A stretch of DNA of 64,000 nt from Eriocheir sinensis (taxonomy: Eukaryota > Arthropoda > Malacostraca > Decapoda > Varunidae): contig NW_026111750.1 in NCBI RefSeq assembly GCF_024679095.1, positions 284,501 to 348,500 of the forward strand. Reading direction: 5' to 3'. Shown here piece by piece: positions 33,841 through 49,200 of this stretch. Positions within the stretch are counted from its first letter, which is position 1, and each line of letters opens with the position of its first letter. A program made the position numbers and the translations under genes. The notes below the pieces were generated by a model, which saw only the letters and a list, made by a program, of their open reading frames with translations, ran no database searches and was not told the DNA's origin.

Positions 33841-35141
33841 CTGTTTAAAGGTGTCGCCGAGTTTAGCGAGTGTCTTTGTTCATACTATGGTGTAAACCAT
33901 TCACAAAAGAGGAGCATATGTTGATAGCTGTAAATATGAACCAATAAACGGAACGTGTAGGAATGAATAGTTTGCATCGAAACCCTAAAAAGGCAAGAAA
34001 GAATGGCTAGCAAGGTGCCTGTATAGACGTAATAGAAGTTAAGGTTAGAATGGAATGCCCTAATGATATGGGTATAATGAAAGAATAACTATATAAACAA
34101 AGTGGAATGTTAAGTGAGTATACCAGTGAAGCTCACGTTTTCTCTCGAGCGGTGAAAAGAAAACGGAGGCAGGGCACACTGATGAAGATTAACTTTGATA
34201 AGGGAAACTCACACTATGCTCAATAGACTCGCTAGCAAACTATAAGAAAGAATCAATATCGTATGCGAATGAACGTTACTCTCACAATTATGACTGATTA
34301 ACAGTGTTAGGAACACAGAAATAAAAAAAATCGTGCCCCTGTACGGACAAGAATGAAAATAAGCCGAGTCGGCAGATTTGGACAAGAAGGGAATATCCAC
34401 AAATACCAAGATTAGTCAGCTGATGTAGTGGAGAGGGCGACGGCTTGTGATGCCCTGGGTGACGTGCAGTCGTTGTCGGCGCGTCAGGAAACCTTGGCCG
34501 CGGCCACAGCGGCGGTGAGAGGTGAGGGATGGGCTGACATCGGAGGACTCGCAATGGAGGTAGAAAAACTGCTGACCCAGCAATTGGAGCGGCCGCGGGT
34601 GCGGCGGCTGGGAGCCGGTACACTGCCGCCAGACGTATGATGGCCGCGTCGTCCTAGTTATAGTAAGAGATGGGCGGCTGTGGCAGATAAGACGACTTGG
34701 GTGTGTAACCTATTGAGAAGACGCCTTGCAAGAAACGGTAGTGGGAACAGCTTGCAGTCACCGGGAAATGGCCGCGGGGACCCTCGCTGGCTGTTTGCCG
34801 GAAGAGGTTTGGGCCGATGCTCCCGGCAGCGGCGGAGGTGCCGCCAGCTGTGGAGCGAGGGGCATGCGGGGTGTCCCAAGGTCAGCGGTGCGTGCCTCCT
34901 CGTTGCAGGTGTGAATACTTCTGCCGTATCGTGGAGTGGCTTGCAGGGTTCGTAGCAGTGCAGTGAAGCGGGGGAGCGGCTTGTAGATTATGGCCCTCGC
35001 TATCGGCTGCGTAGGCCTGTGGGTGTGCTCGGGGCTTGTAGGTTGGACGCCTGTAGAGTTGCTTGTAGCTGGTATGCTCGAGGCTTGTAGGCTGGACGCC
35101 TGTAGAGTTGCTTATAGCTGATGTGCTCGAGGCTTGTAGAT

Positions 35142-35342
35142 GGCGCCTTGTGAGTTGCACGTAGGTGGCGACTTGTGAGATGCTTGTAGCTGGCGCCTTG
35201 TGAGTTGCACGTAGGTGGCGACTTGTGAGATGCTTGTAGCTGGCGCCTTGTGAGTTGCACGTAGGTGGCGACTTGTGAGATGCTTGTAGCTGGCGCCCGG
35301 TGCGGTGCCGCGGACGGCAGGTGCGGTGCCGCGGACGGCAGG
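35142..35342. repeat. 50-bp and 21-bp tandem repeats in the LTR-element leader
   Basis: Three exact-period 50-bp copies start at GGCGCC at 35142, 35192 and 35242, with a partial fourth at 35292. Two copies of a 21-bp GGTGCGGTGCCGCGGACGGCA unit variant follow (about 35300-35342). Upstream, at about 35030-35140, a related pair of longer copies shares GTGCTCG.GGCTTGTAG and GACGCCTGTAGAGTTGCTT. Confidence 0.85.
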
Positions 35343-35429
35343 TGCGTTGACTCCTTCTTCCCTTGTACGCCTGTCCCCGGAGTTTGTTGGTGAGTTCTCG
35401 TGGCTTGGAGGAGAACGAGGTAGACGGGG

Positions 35430-35445
35430 TGACCGCTGCCAACCA
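35430..35445 (-). promoter_or_regulatory. Putative primer-binding site of the LTR element
   Basis: On the element strand the LTR end CCCGTTACA is followed by TTTGGTTGGCAGCGGTC. The TGG close to the LTR end fits tRNA primer binding, and similar TTTGGTGGCAGCGG-type sequence follows many Gypsy 5' LTRs as I recall it. The tRNA is not identified. Confidence 0.6.
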
Positions 35446-35447
35446 AA

Positions 35448-35526
35448 TGTAACGGGCTTGTCGGGGGGCGTTTAAAGGGTGTTGATTAAGACTTCAGCTT
35501 CCTTAAGGCGAATTATATTCGTAGCC
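35448..35526 (-). repeat. 5' LTR remnant (79 bp)
   Basis: Identical over 79 of 79 bases to the end of the 3' LTR at 26462-26540. It breaks off at GTAGCC and continues as minisatellite (GGGCACAC). The missing about 625 bases would include the U3 promoter, so this copy could not be transcribed from its own 5' LTR. Confidence 0.88.
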
Positions 35527-36309
35527 GGGCACACGCACACAACAACAGACACCACCGCCGGGCACACACACACAACAACACACACTACCGCCGGGCACAC
35601 GCACACACAACAACAGACACCACCAGCGGGCACACACACACACACAACAACAGACACCACCGCCTGACACACACACACAACAACAGACACCACCGCCGGG
35701 CACACACACAACAACAGACACAACCGCCGGGCACACACACAACAACAGACACCACCGCCGGGCACACACACACAACAACAGACACCACCGCCGGGCACAC
35801 ACACACAACAACAAACACCACCGCCGGGCACACACACAACAACACATACCACCGCCGGGCACAGGCACACAACAACAGACACCAGAGCCGGGGTCACACA
35901 CACAACAACAGACACCACCGCCGTGCACACACACACAACAACAAACACCACCGCCGGACACACACACACAACAACAGACACCACCGCCGGGCACACAAAC
36001 ACACAACAACAGACAGCTTCCCCGCTCAAACACACAACAACAGACACCACCGTTGGGCAAACACACACAGCAACAGACACCACCGCCGGGCACGCCCACA
36101 AAATGACTGACACCACTAAAGGGCACACAAACACAAAAACAGACACCACCGCTAAGCACAGACACACATCAACAGACACCAACGCCAAGCACACACACAC
36201 AACGACAGACACCACCGCCGGGCACAAACGAACAACAACAGACACCACCGCCGGGCACACACAAACAAATAGAGACACAACCACCGGGCACACACTCACG
36301 ACGACAGAC

Positions 36310-37990
36310 ACCACCCACCACCGGGCAAACACCCAGAACGACAGACACCTACGCCGGCCACACACACACAACAACAGTCACCACCGCCGGGCACACGCAC
36401 AAAAACAAAAATCACCGCCGGGTACACACACAGAACAACAGACACCACCGCCAAGCACACACACACAACAACAGACACCACCGCCGGGCACACGCACTCA
36501 CAACAACAGACACAACCGCCGGGCACACACACACACAACAACAAACACCACCGCCGGACACACGCACACAACAACAAACACCACCGCCGGGCACACACAC
36601 AACAACAGACACCACCGCCGGGCAAACACCCACAACAACAGACACCACCGCCGAGCACACACACATGACAGACACCACCGCCGGGAACACACACAGAACA
36701 ACAGACACCACCGCCGAAAACACACAGAACAACAGACACCACCGCCAGGAACACACACAGAACAACAGACACCACCGCCGGGTACACACACAGAACAACA
36801 GACACCACCGCCGGGCACACACACAGAACAACAGACACCACCGCCGGGTACACACACAGAACAACAGACACCACCGTCGGGCACACACACAGAACAACAT
36901 ACACCACCGCCGAGAACACACACAGAACAACAGACACCACCGCCTAGCACACATACAGAACAACAGACACCACCGCCGAATACACACACACAACAGACAC
37001 CACTGCCGGGTACACACACAGAACAAAAGACACCACCGTCGGGTACACACACACAACAACAGACACCACCGCCGAGAACACACACAGAACAACAGACACC
37101 ACCGCCGGGCACACACAACAACAGACACCGCCACCGGGGACACACACAAACAACAGACACCACCGCCGGGTACACACACAACAACAAACACCACCGCCGG
37201 GCACACACACACACAACAACAAACAGCACCGCCGGGCACACACACACAACAACAGACGCCATAGACGGGCACACACGCACAACAACAGACACCACCGTCG
37301 GGCACACACACACAACAACAGACACCACCGCCGGGCACACACACACAACAACAAACACCACCGCCGGGCACACACACACACAACAACAAACAGCACGGCC
37401 GGGCACACGCACACAACAACAGACACCACCGCCGGGCACACACACACAACAACAGACACCACCGCAGGGCACATACACACAACAACACACACCACCGCCG
37501 GGCACACTCACAACAACAGACACCACCACCGGGCACACACACAAAAACAGACACAACCACCGGGCACATACTAACAACGACAGACACCACCGCCGGGCAA
37601 ACACCCACAACGACAGACACCTACGCCGGCCACACACTCACAACGACAGACACCACCGCCGGGCAAACACCCACAACAACAGACACCACTGCCGAGCACA
37701 CACACATGACAGACACCACCGCCGGGAACACACAGAACAACAGACACCACCGCCGAACACACACAGAACAACAGACACCACCGCCGGGAACACAAACAGA
37801 ACAACAGACACCACCGCCAAGCACACACATACAACAACAGACACCACCGCCGGGCAAACACACACAACAACAGACACCACAGCCGGGAACACACACAGAA
37901 CAACAGACACCACCGCCGAACACACACACAGAACAACAGACACCACCGCCGGGAATACACACAGAACAACAGACACCACCGCCGGGCACA
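36310..37990. repeat. Higher-order duplication inside the 33-bp array
   Basis: Two stretches share the same order of rare variants. At about 36320-36980: a CAAACACCC unit, an ACCTACGCCGGCC unit, a GAGCACACACACATGACAGAC unit, then a run of ACACAGAACAACAG units. At about 37590-37980 the same order recurs. The offset is about 1.04-1.3 kb depending on the marker used, so insertions or deletions occurred after the duplication. A related marker (ACAAAAACAAAAATCACCGC) recurs near 36400 and 44380. Confidence 0.75.
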
Positions 37991-39779
37991 CACACACAAC
38001 AACAGACACCACCGCCGGGCACACACACAACAACAGACACCACCGCCGGGCACACACAAACAACAACAAACACCACCGCCGGGCACACACACAACAACAA
38101 ACACCACCGCCGGGCACACACACAACAACAAACACCACCGCCGGGCACACACACAACGACAGACACCACTGCCGGGCACACACACAACAACAGACACCAC
38201 CGGCTGGCACACACACACACCAACCACCACCACAGGCGGTCACTCACACAACAACAGACACCACCGCCGGGCACACACACACAACAACAGACACCACCGC
38301 CGGGAACACACACACAACAACAGACACCACCGCCGGGCACACACACACAACAACAGACACCACCGCCGGGCACACACACACACAACAACAGACACCACCG
38401 CCGGGCACACACACACAACAACAGACACCACCGCCGGGCACACACACAGAACAACAGACACCACCGCCGGGAATACACACACAACAACAGACACAACCGC
38501 CGGGCAAACACACACAACAACAAACACTACCGCCGGGCACACACAACAACTAACACCACCGCCGGGCACACACACAAAAACAGACACCACCGCCCGGCTC
38601 ACACACACACAACAACAGACACCACCGCCTGACAATCCCACACACAACAACAGACACCACCGCCGGGCACACACACACAACAACAGACACCACCGCCGGG
38701 TACACGCACACAACAACAAACACCACCGCCGGGCACACACACACAAAAGACACCACCGCCGGGCACACACACACAACAACAGACACCACCGCCGGGCACA
38801 CGCACACAACAACAGACACCACCGCCGGGCACACACACACAACAACAGACACCACCGCCGGGCACACACACACAACAACAGACACCACCGCCGGGCACAC
38901 ACACACAACAACAGACACCACCGCCGGGAACACACACACAACAGACACCACCGCCGGGCACACACAACAACAGACACCACCGCCGGGCACACACACACAA
39001 CAACAGACACCACCGCCGGGCACACGCACAGAACAACAAACACCACAACAGACACTACCGCCGGGCACACACACACACAACAACAGACACCACCGCACAG
39101 CACACACACACAACAACACACACCACCGCACGCACACAACAACAGACACAACAGCCGGGCACACACACACAACAACAGAAACCACATCCGGGCACACACT
39201 CAACAAAAGACACCCCCGCCGTGATCACACACACAACAACAGACACCACCGCCGGGCACACACACACAACAACAGACACCACCGCCGGACACACACAACA
39301 ACAGACACCACCGCCGGGCACACACACACAACAACAGACACCACCGCCGGGCACACACACACAACAACAGACACCACCGCCGTGCACACACAGCAACAGA
39401 CACCACCGCCGGGCACACACACACAACAACAAACACCACCGCCGCGCACACACACAACAACAGACACCACCGCCGGTCACACACACACACAACAAACACC
39501 ACCGCCGAGCACACACTACAACAGACACCAACGCCGGGCACACACACACAACAACAAACACCACCGCCGGGCACACAACAACAGACACCACCGCCGGGCA
39601 CACACAACAACAGACACCACCGCCGGGCACACACACACAACAACAGACACCACCGCCGGTCACACACACAACAACCCACACCACCGCCGGGCACACACAA
39701 CAACCGACACCACCGCCGGGCACACACACACAACAACAGACACCACCGCCGGGCACACACACACAACAACAGACACCAC

Positions 39780-40275
39780 CGCCTGGTATACACACACAAC
39801 AACAGACACCACCGCCGGGTATACACACACAACAACAGACACCATCACCGGGTATACACACACAACAACAGACACCATCACCGGGTATACACACACAACA
39901 ACAGACACCACCGCCGGGTATACACACACAACAACAGACACCACCGCCGGGCACACATATGACAACAGACACCATCACCGGGTATACACACACAACAACA
40001 GACACCACCGCCGGGCACACATATGACAACAGACACCATCACCGGGTATACACACACAACAACAGACACCACCGCCGGGCACACACACACAACAACAGAC
40101 ACCACCGCCGGGTATACACACACAACAACAGACACCACCGCCGGGCACACATATAACAACAGACACCATCACCGAGCACACACACACAACAACAGACACC
40201 ACCGCCGGGCACACACACACAACAACAGACACCATCACCGGGTATACACACACACAACAGACACCACCGCCTGGC
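39780..40275. repeat. Dimeric sub-array with TATAC and CATATGA variants
   Basis: Units with GGGTATACACAC and units with GGCACACATATGACAAC...CATCACCGGGTATAC occur in a repeating order (about 66-bp dimers, starting near 39950, 40015 and 40145). This marks a local homogenisation zone inside an otherwise T-free array. Confidence 0.75.
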
Positions 40276-43200
40276 ACTCACACACAACAACAGACACCAC
40301 CGCCGTGCACACACACACAACAGACACCACCGCCGGGCACACCCACACAACCACAAACAACACCGCCGTGAACACACAACAACAGACACCACCGCCGGGC
40401 ACTCACACACAACAACAGACACCACCGCCGGGCACACACACACAACAACACACACCACCGCCTCCAACATACACACAACAACAGACACCACCCCCGGGCA
40501 CACACACACAACAACAGACACCACCGCCGGGCACACACACCCAACAACAGACACCACCGCCGGGCACACACACAACAGACACCGCCACACACACACAACA
40601 ACAGACACCACCGCCGGCACACACACAACAACAGACACCACCGCCGGGCACACACACACAACAACAACAGACACCACCGCCGGGCACACACACAACAACA
40701 GACACCACCGCCGGGCACACACACAACAACAGACACCACCGCCGGGCACACACACACAACAACAGACACCACCGCCGGGCACACACACAACAACAAACAC
40801 CACCGCCGTGCACAAAAACACAAAAGACAACACCGCCGGGCACACACACACAACAACAGACACCACCGGGAAGCACACACACACAACAACAGACACCACC
40901 GCCGGGCACACACACACAACAACAGACACCACCGCCGGGCACACACACAACAACAAACACGACCGCCTGGGGCACACACACAACAACAGACACCACCGCC
41001 GGGCACACACACACAACAACAGACACAACCGCCGGGCACCCACACACAACAACAGAAACCACCGCCGGGCACACACACAACAACAGACACCACCGCCGGG
41101 CACACACACAACAACAGACAAAACCGCCGGGCACACACACAGAACAACAGACACCACCGCCGGGGACACACAAACAACAACCGACACCACCGCCGGGCAC
41201 ACAAACAACAACAGACACCACCGCCGGGCACACACACACAACAACAAACACCACCGCCGGCACACACAAACAACAACCTACACCTCCGACGGGCACATAC
41301 ACACAACAACAGACACCACCACCGGGTACACACACACAACAACACACACCACCGCCTGGCACACACACACAACAACAAAAACCACCGCCGAACACACACA
41401 CAACAACAGACACCACCGCCGAGTACACACACAACAGACACCACCGCCAGCACACACACAACACCGCCGGGCACACACACACAACAACAAACACCACCGC
41501 CGGGCACACACACACAACAACAGACACAACCGCCGGGCACACACACAACAAACACCACCGCCAGGCACACACAACAACAGACACCACCGCCGGGCACACA
41601 CACACAACAACAACAGACACCACCGCCGGGCACACACACAACAAACACCACCGCCGGGCACACAAACAACACCACACACCACCGCCGGGCACAGGCACAC
41701 AACAACAGACACCACCGCCGGGCACACACACACAACAACAGACACCACCGCCGCACACACACAACAACAGACACCACCGCCGGGCACACACACAACAACA
41801 CACACCCCCGCCGGGGTCTCACACACAACAACAGACACCACCGCCGGGCACACACACACCACAACAGACACTACCGCCGGGCACACACACAACAACAGAC
41901 ACCACCGCCGGGCACACACACAACAACAGACACCACCGCCGGGCACACACACACAACAACAACATACACCACCGCCGGGCACACACACATAACAACAGAC
42001 ACCACCGCCGGCACACACACACAACAACAGACACCACCGCCGGGCACACACACAACAACAGACACCACCGCCGGGCACACACACACAACAACAGACACCA
42101 CCGCCGGGCACACACACACAACAACAGACACCACCGCCGGGCACACACACACAACAACAGACACCACCGCCGGGCACACACGCAACAAAACAGACACCAA
42201 CGCCGGGCACACACACACAACAACAAACACCACCGCCCGGCACACACACACACAACAACAGACACCACCGCCGGGCACACACACACAACAACAGACACCA
42301 CCGCCGGGCACACACACACACAACAACAGACACCACCGCCGGGCACACACACACAACAACAGACACCACCGCCGGGCACACACACAACACAACACACCAC
42401 CCCCCGCACACACACAACAACAGACACCACCCCCGGGCACACACACACAACAACAGACACCACCGCCGGGCACACACACACAACAACAGACACCACCGCC
42501 GGGCTCACACACACAACAACAGACACCACCGGTGGGCACACACACACAACAACAGACACCACCGCCGGGCACACACACACAACAACAGACACAACCGCCG
42601 GTCACGCACACAACAACAAACACCTCCGCCGGCACACACAAACAAGAGACACCACCGCCGGGCACACACACACAACAACAGACACCACAACCGGGCACAC
42701 ACACAACAACAGACACCCCGCCGGGCACACACACAACAACAGACACCACCGCCGGGCACACACACACAACAACAGACACCACCGCCGGGCACACACACAA
42801 CAACAGCCATCACCGCCGGGCACACACACACAACAACAGACACCACCGGGCACACACACACAACAACAGACACCACCGCCGGGCACACACACACAACAAC
42901 AGACACCACCGCCGGGCACACACACACAACAACAGACACCACCGCCGGGCACACACACACAACAACACACAACACCGCGCCGCACACAAACACACAACAA
43001 CAGACACCCCCGCATCGCACCCACACACAACAACAGACACCACCGCCGGGCACACACACAACAACAGACACCACCGCCGGGCACACACACAACAACAGAC
43101 ACCACCGCCGGGCACACACACACAACAACAGACACCACCGCCGGGCACACACACAACAACAGACACCACCGCCGGGCACACACAACAACAGACACCACCG

Positions 43201-46200
43201 CCGGGCACACACACACAACAACAGACACCACCGCGGGCACACACACACAACAACAGACACCACCGCCGGGCATACACACACAACAACAGACACCACCGCC
43301 GGGCACACACACAACAACAGACACCACCGCCGGGCACACACACACAACAACAGACACCACCGCCGGGCACACACACACAACAACAGACACCACCGCCGGG
43401 CACACACACACAACAACAGACACCACCGCCAGGCACACATACACAAAAACAAACACCACAGCCGGTCACACACACAACAACAGACACCACCGCCGGGCAC
43501 ACACACACAACAAACACCACCGCCGGCACACACACAACAACAGACACCACCGCCGGGCACACACACACAACAACAGACACCACCGCCGGCACACACACAA
43601 CAACAGACACCACCGCCGGGCACACACACAACAACAGACACCACCGCCGGGCACACACACAACAACAGACACCACCGCCGGGCACACACACACACAACAA
43701 CAGACACCACCGCCGGGCACACACACACAACAACAGACACCACCGCCGGGCACACACACAACAACAAACACCACAGAAGGGCACACCCACAACAACAGAC
43801 ACCACAGCCGCGCACACACACAACAAAATACACCATAACCGGGCACACTCACACAACAACAGACACCACCGCCGGGCACACACACACAACAACAGACACC
43901 ACCGCCGGGCACACACACACACACACAACAACAGACACCACCGCCGGGCACACACACACAACAACAGACACCACCGCCGGGCACACACACAAAACCACAC
44001 ACACCCCCGAACGCCACACACACACAACCACACACACCACCGCCCGCCACACACACAACAACAGACACCACCGCCGGGCACACACACAATAACAGACACC
44101 ACCGCCGGGCACTCACACACAACAACAGACACCACCGCCGGGCACACACACACAACAAAAGACACTACCGCCGGGCACATGCACACAAAACAACAGACAC
44201 CACCGCCGGGCACACACGCACAACTACAGACACCACCACCGGGCACACACAACAACAGACACCACCACGGGGCACAATCACCCAACCACAGACACCACCG
44301 CCGGGCACACACACACAACAACAGACACCACCGCCGGGCACACACACACAACAACAGACACCACCGCCGGGCACACGCACAAAAACAAAAATCACCGCCG
44401 GGTACACACACAGAACAACAGACACCACCGCCGGGCACACGCACAAAAACAGACACCACCGCCGGGTACACACACAGAACAACAGACCCCACCGCCGGGC
44501 ACACACACAACAACAGACACCACCGCCGGGCACACACACACAACAACAGACACCACCGGGCACACACACAACAACAGACACCACCGCCGCACAGACACAC
44601 AACAACAAACACCACCGCCGGGCACACGCACACAACAGACACCACCGCCGGGCACACACACACAACAACAGACACCACCGCCGGGCACACACACACAACA
44701 ACAGACACCACCGCCGGGCACACACACACAACAACAGACACCACCGCCGGGCACACACACACAACAAGAGACACCACCGCCAGGCCCTCACCAACAACAA
44801 CAGACACCACCGCCGGGCACACACACACAACAACAGACACCACCGCCGGGCACACACACCCAACAACAGACACCACCGCCTGGCACACACACACAACAAA
44901 AGACACCACCGCCGGGCAAACACACAACAACAGACACCACAGCCGGGCACACACACAACAACAGACACCACCGCCGGGCACACACACACAACAACAGACA
45001 CCACCGCCGGGCACACACACACAACAATAGACACCACCGGGCACACACACACCAACAGACACGACCGCGGGGTACACACACACAACAACAGACACCACCG
45101 CCGGGCACACACACAACAACAGACACCACCGCCGGGCACACAAACACAACAACAGACACCACCGCCGGGCACACACACACAACAACAGACACCACCGCCG
45201 GGCAAACACACACAACAACAGACACCACCGCCGGGCACACACACACAACAACAGACACCACCGCTGGCACACACACACACAAAAACAAACACCACCGCCG
45301 GGCACACACACACAACAACAGACACCACCGCCGGGCACACACACACAACAACAGACACCACCGCCGGGCACACACACACAACAACAGACACCACCGCCGG
45401 GCACACACACACAACAACAGACACCACCGCAGGGCACACACACAATGAAAGACACCACAGCCGGCACACACACACAACAGACACCACCGCTGGCACACAC
45501 ACAACAACAGACACCACCGCCGGGCACACACACACAACAACAGACACCACCGCCGGGCACACACACAAAACAACATACAACACCGCGGGTCACAAAAAAA
45601 ACAACAGACACCACCGCCGGGCACACACACACAACAACAGACACATCCACCGGGCACACACACACACAACAACAGACACCACCGCCGGCACACCCAACAA
45701 CCTACACCCCCGCCGGGCACACACACACAACAACAGACACCACCGCCGGCACACACACACAAGAGACACCACCGCCGGGCACACACACACAACAACAAAC
45801 ACCACCGCCGGCACACACACACAACAACAGACACCACCGCCGGGCACACACACACAACAACAGACACCACCGCCGGGCACACACACACAACAACAGACAC
45901 CACCGCCGGGCACACACACACAACAACACACACCACCGCTGGCACACACACACAACAACAGACACCACCGCCGGGCACACACACACAACAACAGACACCA
46001 CCGCCGGGCACACACACACAACAACAGACACCACCGCAGGGTACACACACACAACAGACACCACTGCCGGGTACACACACAAAACAACACACACCACCGC
46101 CGAATACACACACACAACAACACACACCAGTGCCAAGCACACACAAAACAACAGACACCACCACCGGGCACACACACACAACAACAGACACCACCGCCAG

Positions 46201-49200
46201 GCACACACACACAACAACAGACACCACCGCCGGGCACACACACACAACAACAGACACCACCGCCAGGCACACACACACAACAACAGACACCACCGCCGGG
46301 CACACACACAACAACAGACACCACCGCCGGGCACACTAACACAACAACAGACACCACCGCCGGGCACACACACACAACAACAGACACCACCGCCGGGCAC
46401 ACACTCACAACAACAGACACCACCGCCGGGCACACACACAACAACAGACACCACCGCCGGGCACACACACAACAAAAGACACCACCGCCGGGCACACACA
46501 AAACAACAGACACCACCGCCGGGCACACACACACAACAACAGACACCACCGCCGGGCACACACACACAACAACAGACACCACCGCCGGGCACACACACAC
46601 AACAACAGACACCACCGCCGGGCACACACACACAACAACAGACACCACCGCCGGGCACACACACACAACACCAGACACCACCGCCGGTCTCACACTCACA
46701 ACAACAGACACCACCGCCGGGCACACACACACAACAACAGACACCACCGCCGGGCACACACACACAACAACAGACACCACCGCATGGGTGACACACACAA
46801 CAACAGACACCACCGCGGGGCTCACACACACAAAAAAAGACACCCCCGCCGGGGTCACACACACAACAACAGACACCACCGCGGGGGTCACACACACACA
46901 ACAACAGACACCACCGCCGGGCACACACACAACAACAGACACCACCGCCGGCACACACACAACAAAAGACACCACCGCCGGGCACACACACACACAACAA
47001 AAGACACCACCGCCGGGCACTCACACACAACAGACACCACCGCCGGGCACACACACACACAACAACAGACACCACCGCCGGGCACACACACACACAACAA
47101 CAGACACCACCGCCGGGCACACACACACACAACAACAGACACCACCGCCGGCCACACACACAACAACAGACACCACCGCCGGCACACACACACAACAACA
47201 GACACCACCGCCGGGCACACACACAACAACAGACACCACCGCCGGGCACACACAACAACGGACACCACCGCCGGGCACACACACAACAACAGACACCACC
47301 CCCGGGCACCCACACACAACAACAGACACCACTGCCGGGCACACACACACACACAACAACAGACACGACCGCCGGGTACACACACAACAACAAACACCAC
47401 CGCCGGGCACACACACACAACAACAGACACCACCGCCGGGCACACACACACAACAACAGACACCACCGCCGGGCACACACACACAACAACAGACACCACC
47501 GCCGGGGACACACACAACAACAGACACCCCCCCTGGGCCCACCCACATAACAACAGACACCACCGCCGGTCACACACACACAACAACAGACAACAGCGGG
47601 GGTCACACACACACAACAACAGACACCACCGCCGGGCACACACACAACAACAGACACCACCGCCGGGCACACCCACAACACACCAGCCACCACCGCCGGG
47701 CACACACACACAACAACAGACACCACCGCCGGGCACACACACACAACAACAGACACCACCGGTCGGCACACACATACAACAACAGACACCACCGCCGGGC
47801 ACACACACAACAACAGACACCACCGCCGGGCACACACACACAACAACAGACACCACCGCCGGGCACACACACACAACAACAAACACCACCACCGCGCACA
47901 CGCACACAACAACAGACACCACAGGGGGGCACACACCTACAACAACAGACACCACCGCCGGGCACACACACACACAACAACAGACACCACCGCCGTGCAC
48001 ACACACACAACAACACACACCACCGCCGCACACACACAACCACAGACCCCACCGCCGGGGTCACACACACAACAACAGACACCACCGCCGGGCACACACA
48101 CACAAAAGACACCACCGCCGGGCACACACACACAACAACAGACACCACCCCCCCGCACACACACAGAACAACAGACACCACCGCCGGGCACACACACAAA
48201 CAACAACAGACACCACCGCCGGGCACACACACACAACAACAGACACCACCGCCGGGCACACACACACAACAACAGACACCACCGCCGGCACACACACAAC
48301 AACAGACACCACCGGGCACACACACAACAACAGACACCACCGCCGGGCACACACACACAACAACAGACACCACCGCCGGGCACACACACACACAACAACA
48401 GACACCACCGCCGGGCACACACACACAACAACAGACACCACCGCCGGCACACACACAAAACAGACACCACCGCCAGGCACACAAACACACAACAGACACC
48501 ACCGCCGGGCACACACTCACAACAACAGACACCACCGCCGGGCACACACACAACAACAGACACCACCGCCGGCACACACACACAACAACAGACACCACCG
48601 CCAGGCACAGACACACAACAACCGACACCACCGCCGGGCACACACACAACAACAGACACCACCGCAAGCACACACACACAACAACAGACACCACCGCCGC
48701 ACACACACACAACAACAGACACCACCGCCGGGCACACACACAACAACAGACACCACCGCTGGCACACACACAACAACATACACCACCGCCGGGCACACAC
48801 ACACAACAACAGACACGACCGCCGGGCACACACACAACAACAGACACCACCGCCAGGCACACACACAACAACAAACACCACCACCGCGCACACGCACACA
48901 AAAACAGACACCACCGCCGGGCACACACACAACAACAGACACCACCGCCGGGCACACACACACAACAACAGACACCAACCCCGGGCACACACACACAACA
49001 ACAGACACCGCCCGCCGCACACACACACAAGAAACACCACCGCCGGGCACACACACACAACAACAGACACCACCGCCGGGCACACACACACAACAACACA
49101 CACCACCCCCGCGCACACACACACACAACAACACACCCCCCCAGCGCACACACACACAACAGACACCACCACGGGCACACACACACAACAACAGACACCA

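Larger units (their letters stand above)
33841..35447 (-). other. Leader (5' untranslated region) of the LTR element
   Basis: About 1.6 kb between the 5' LTR and gag. The gag-proximal 500 bases are AT-rich and featureless. From about 34420 to 35447 it is GC-rich and holds minisatellites. Several frames of 60-190 residues are open but repetitive or without any domain, so I do not call genes here. Confidence 0.7.
26462..35526 (-). mobile_element. Ty3/Gypsy LTR retrotransposon with env (errantivirus-like)
   Basis: A 9.07 kb minus-strand element. Order on its own strand: truncated 5' LTR (35526-35448), primer-binding-like site, long leader (to 33841), gag, protease, RT, RNase H, integrase, env, polypurine-like tract, 3' LTR (27166-26462). 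Integrase downstream of RT/RNase H marks Ty3/Gypsy; an envelope gene with a furin-type site and fusion-peptide-like segment marks the errantivirus-like type. Both flanks are the 33-bp minisatellite. Multiple frameshifts in gag, pol and env, and loss of most of the 5' LTR, make this copy defective. Confidence 0.92.

Noticed and set aside
34428..35446. Frames of 60-190 codons in the GC-rich leader of the LTR element
   Set aside because: They are partly tandem-repeat translations, lack motifs and lie between the primer-binding-like site and gag, where untranslated leader is expected.
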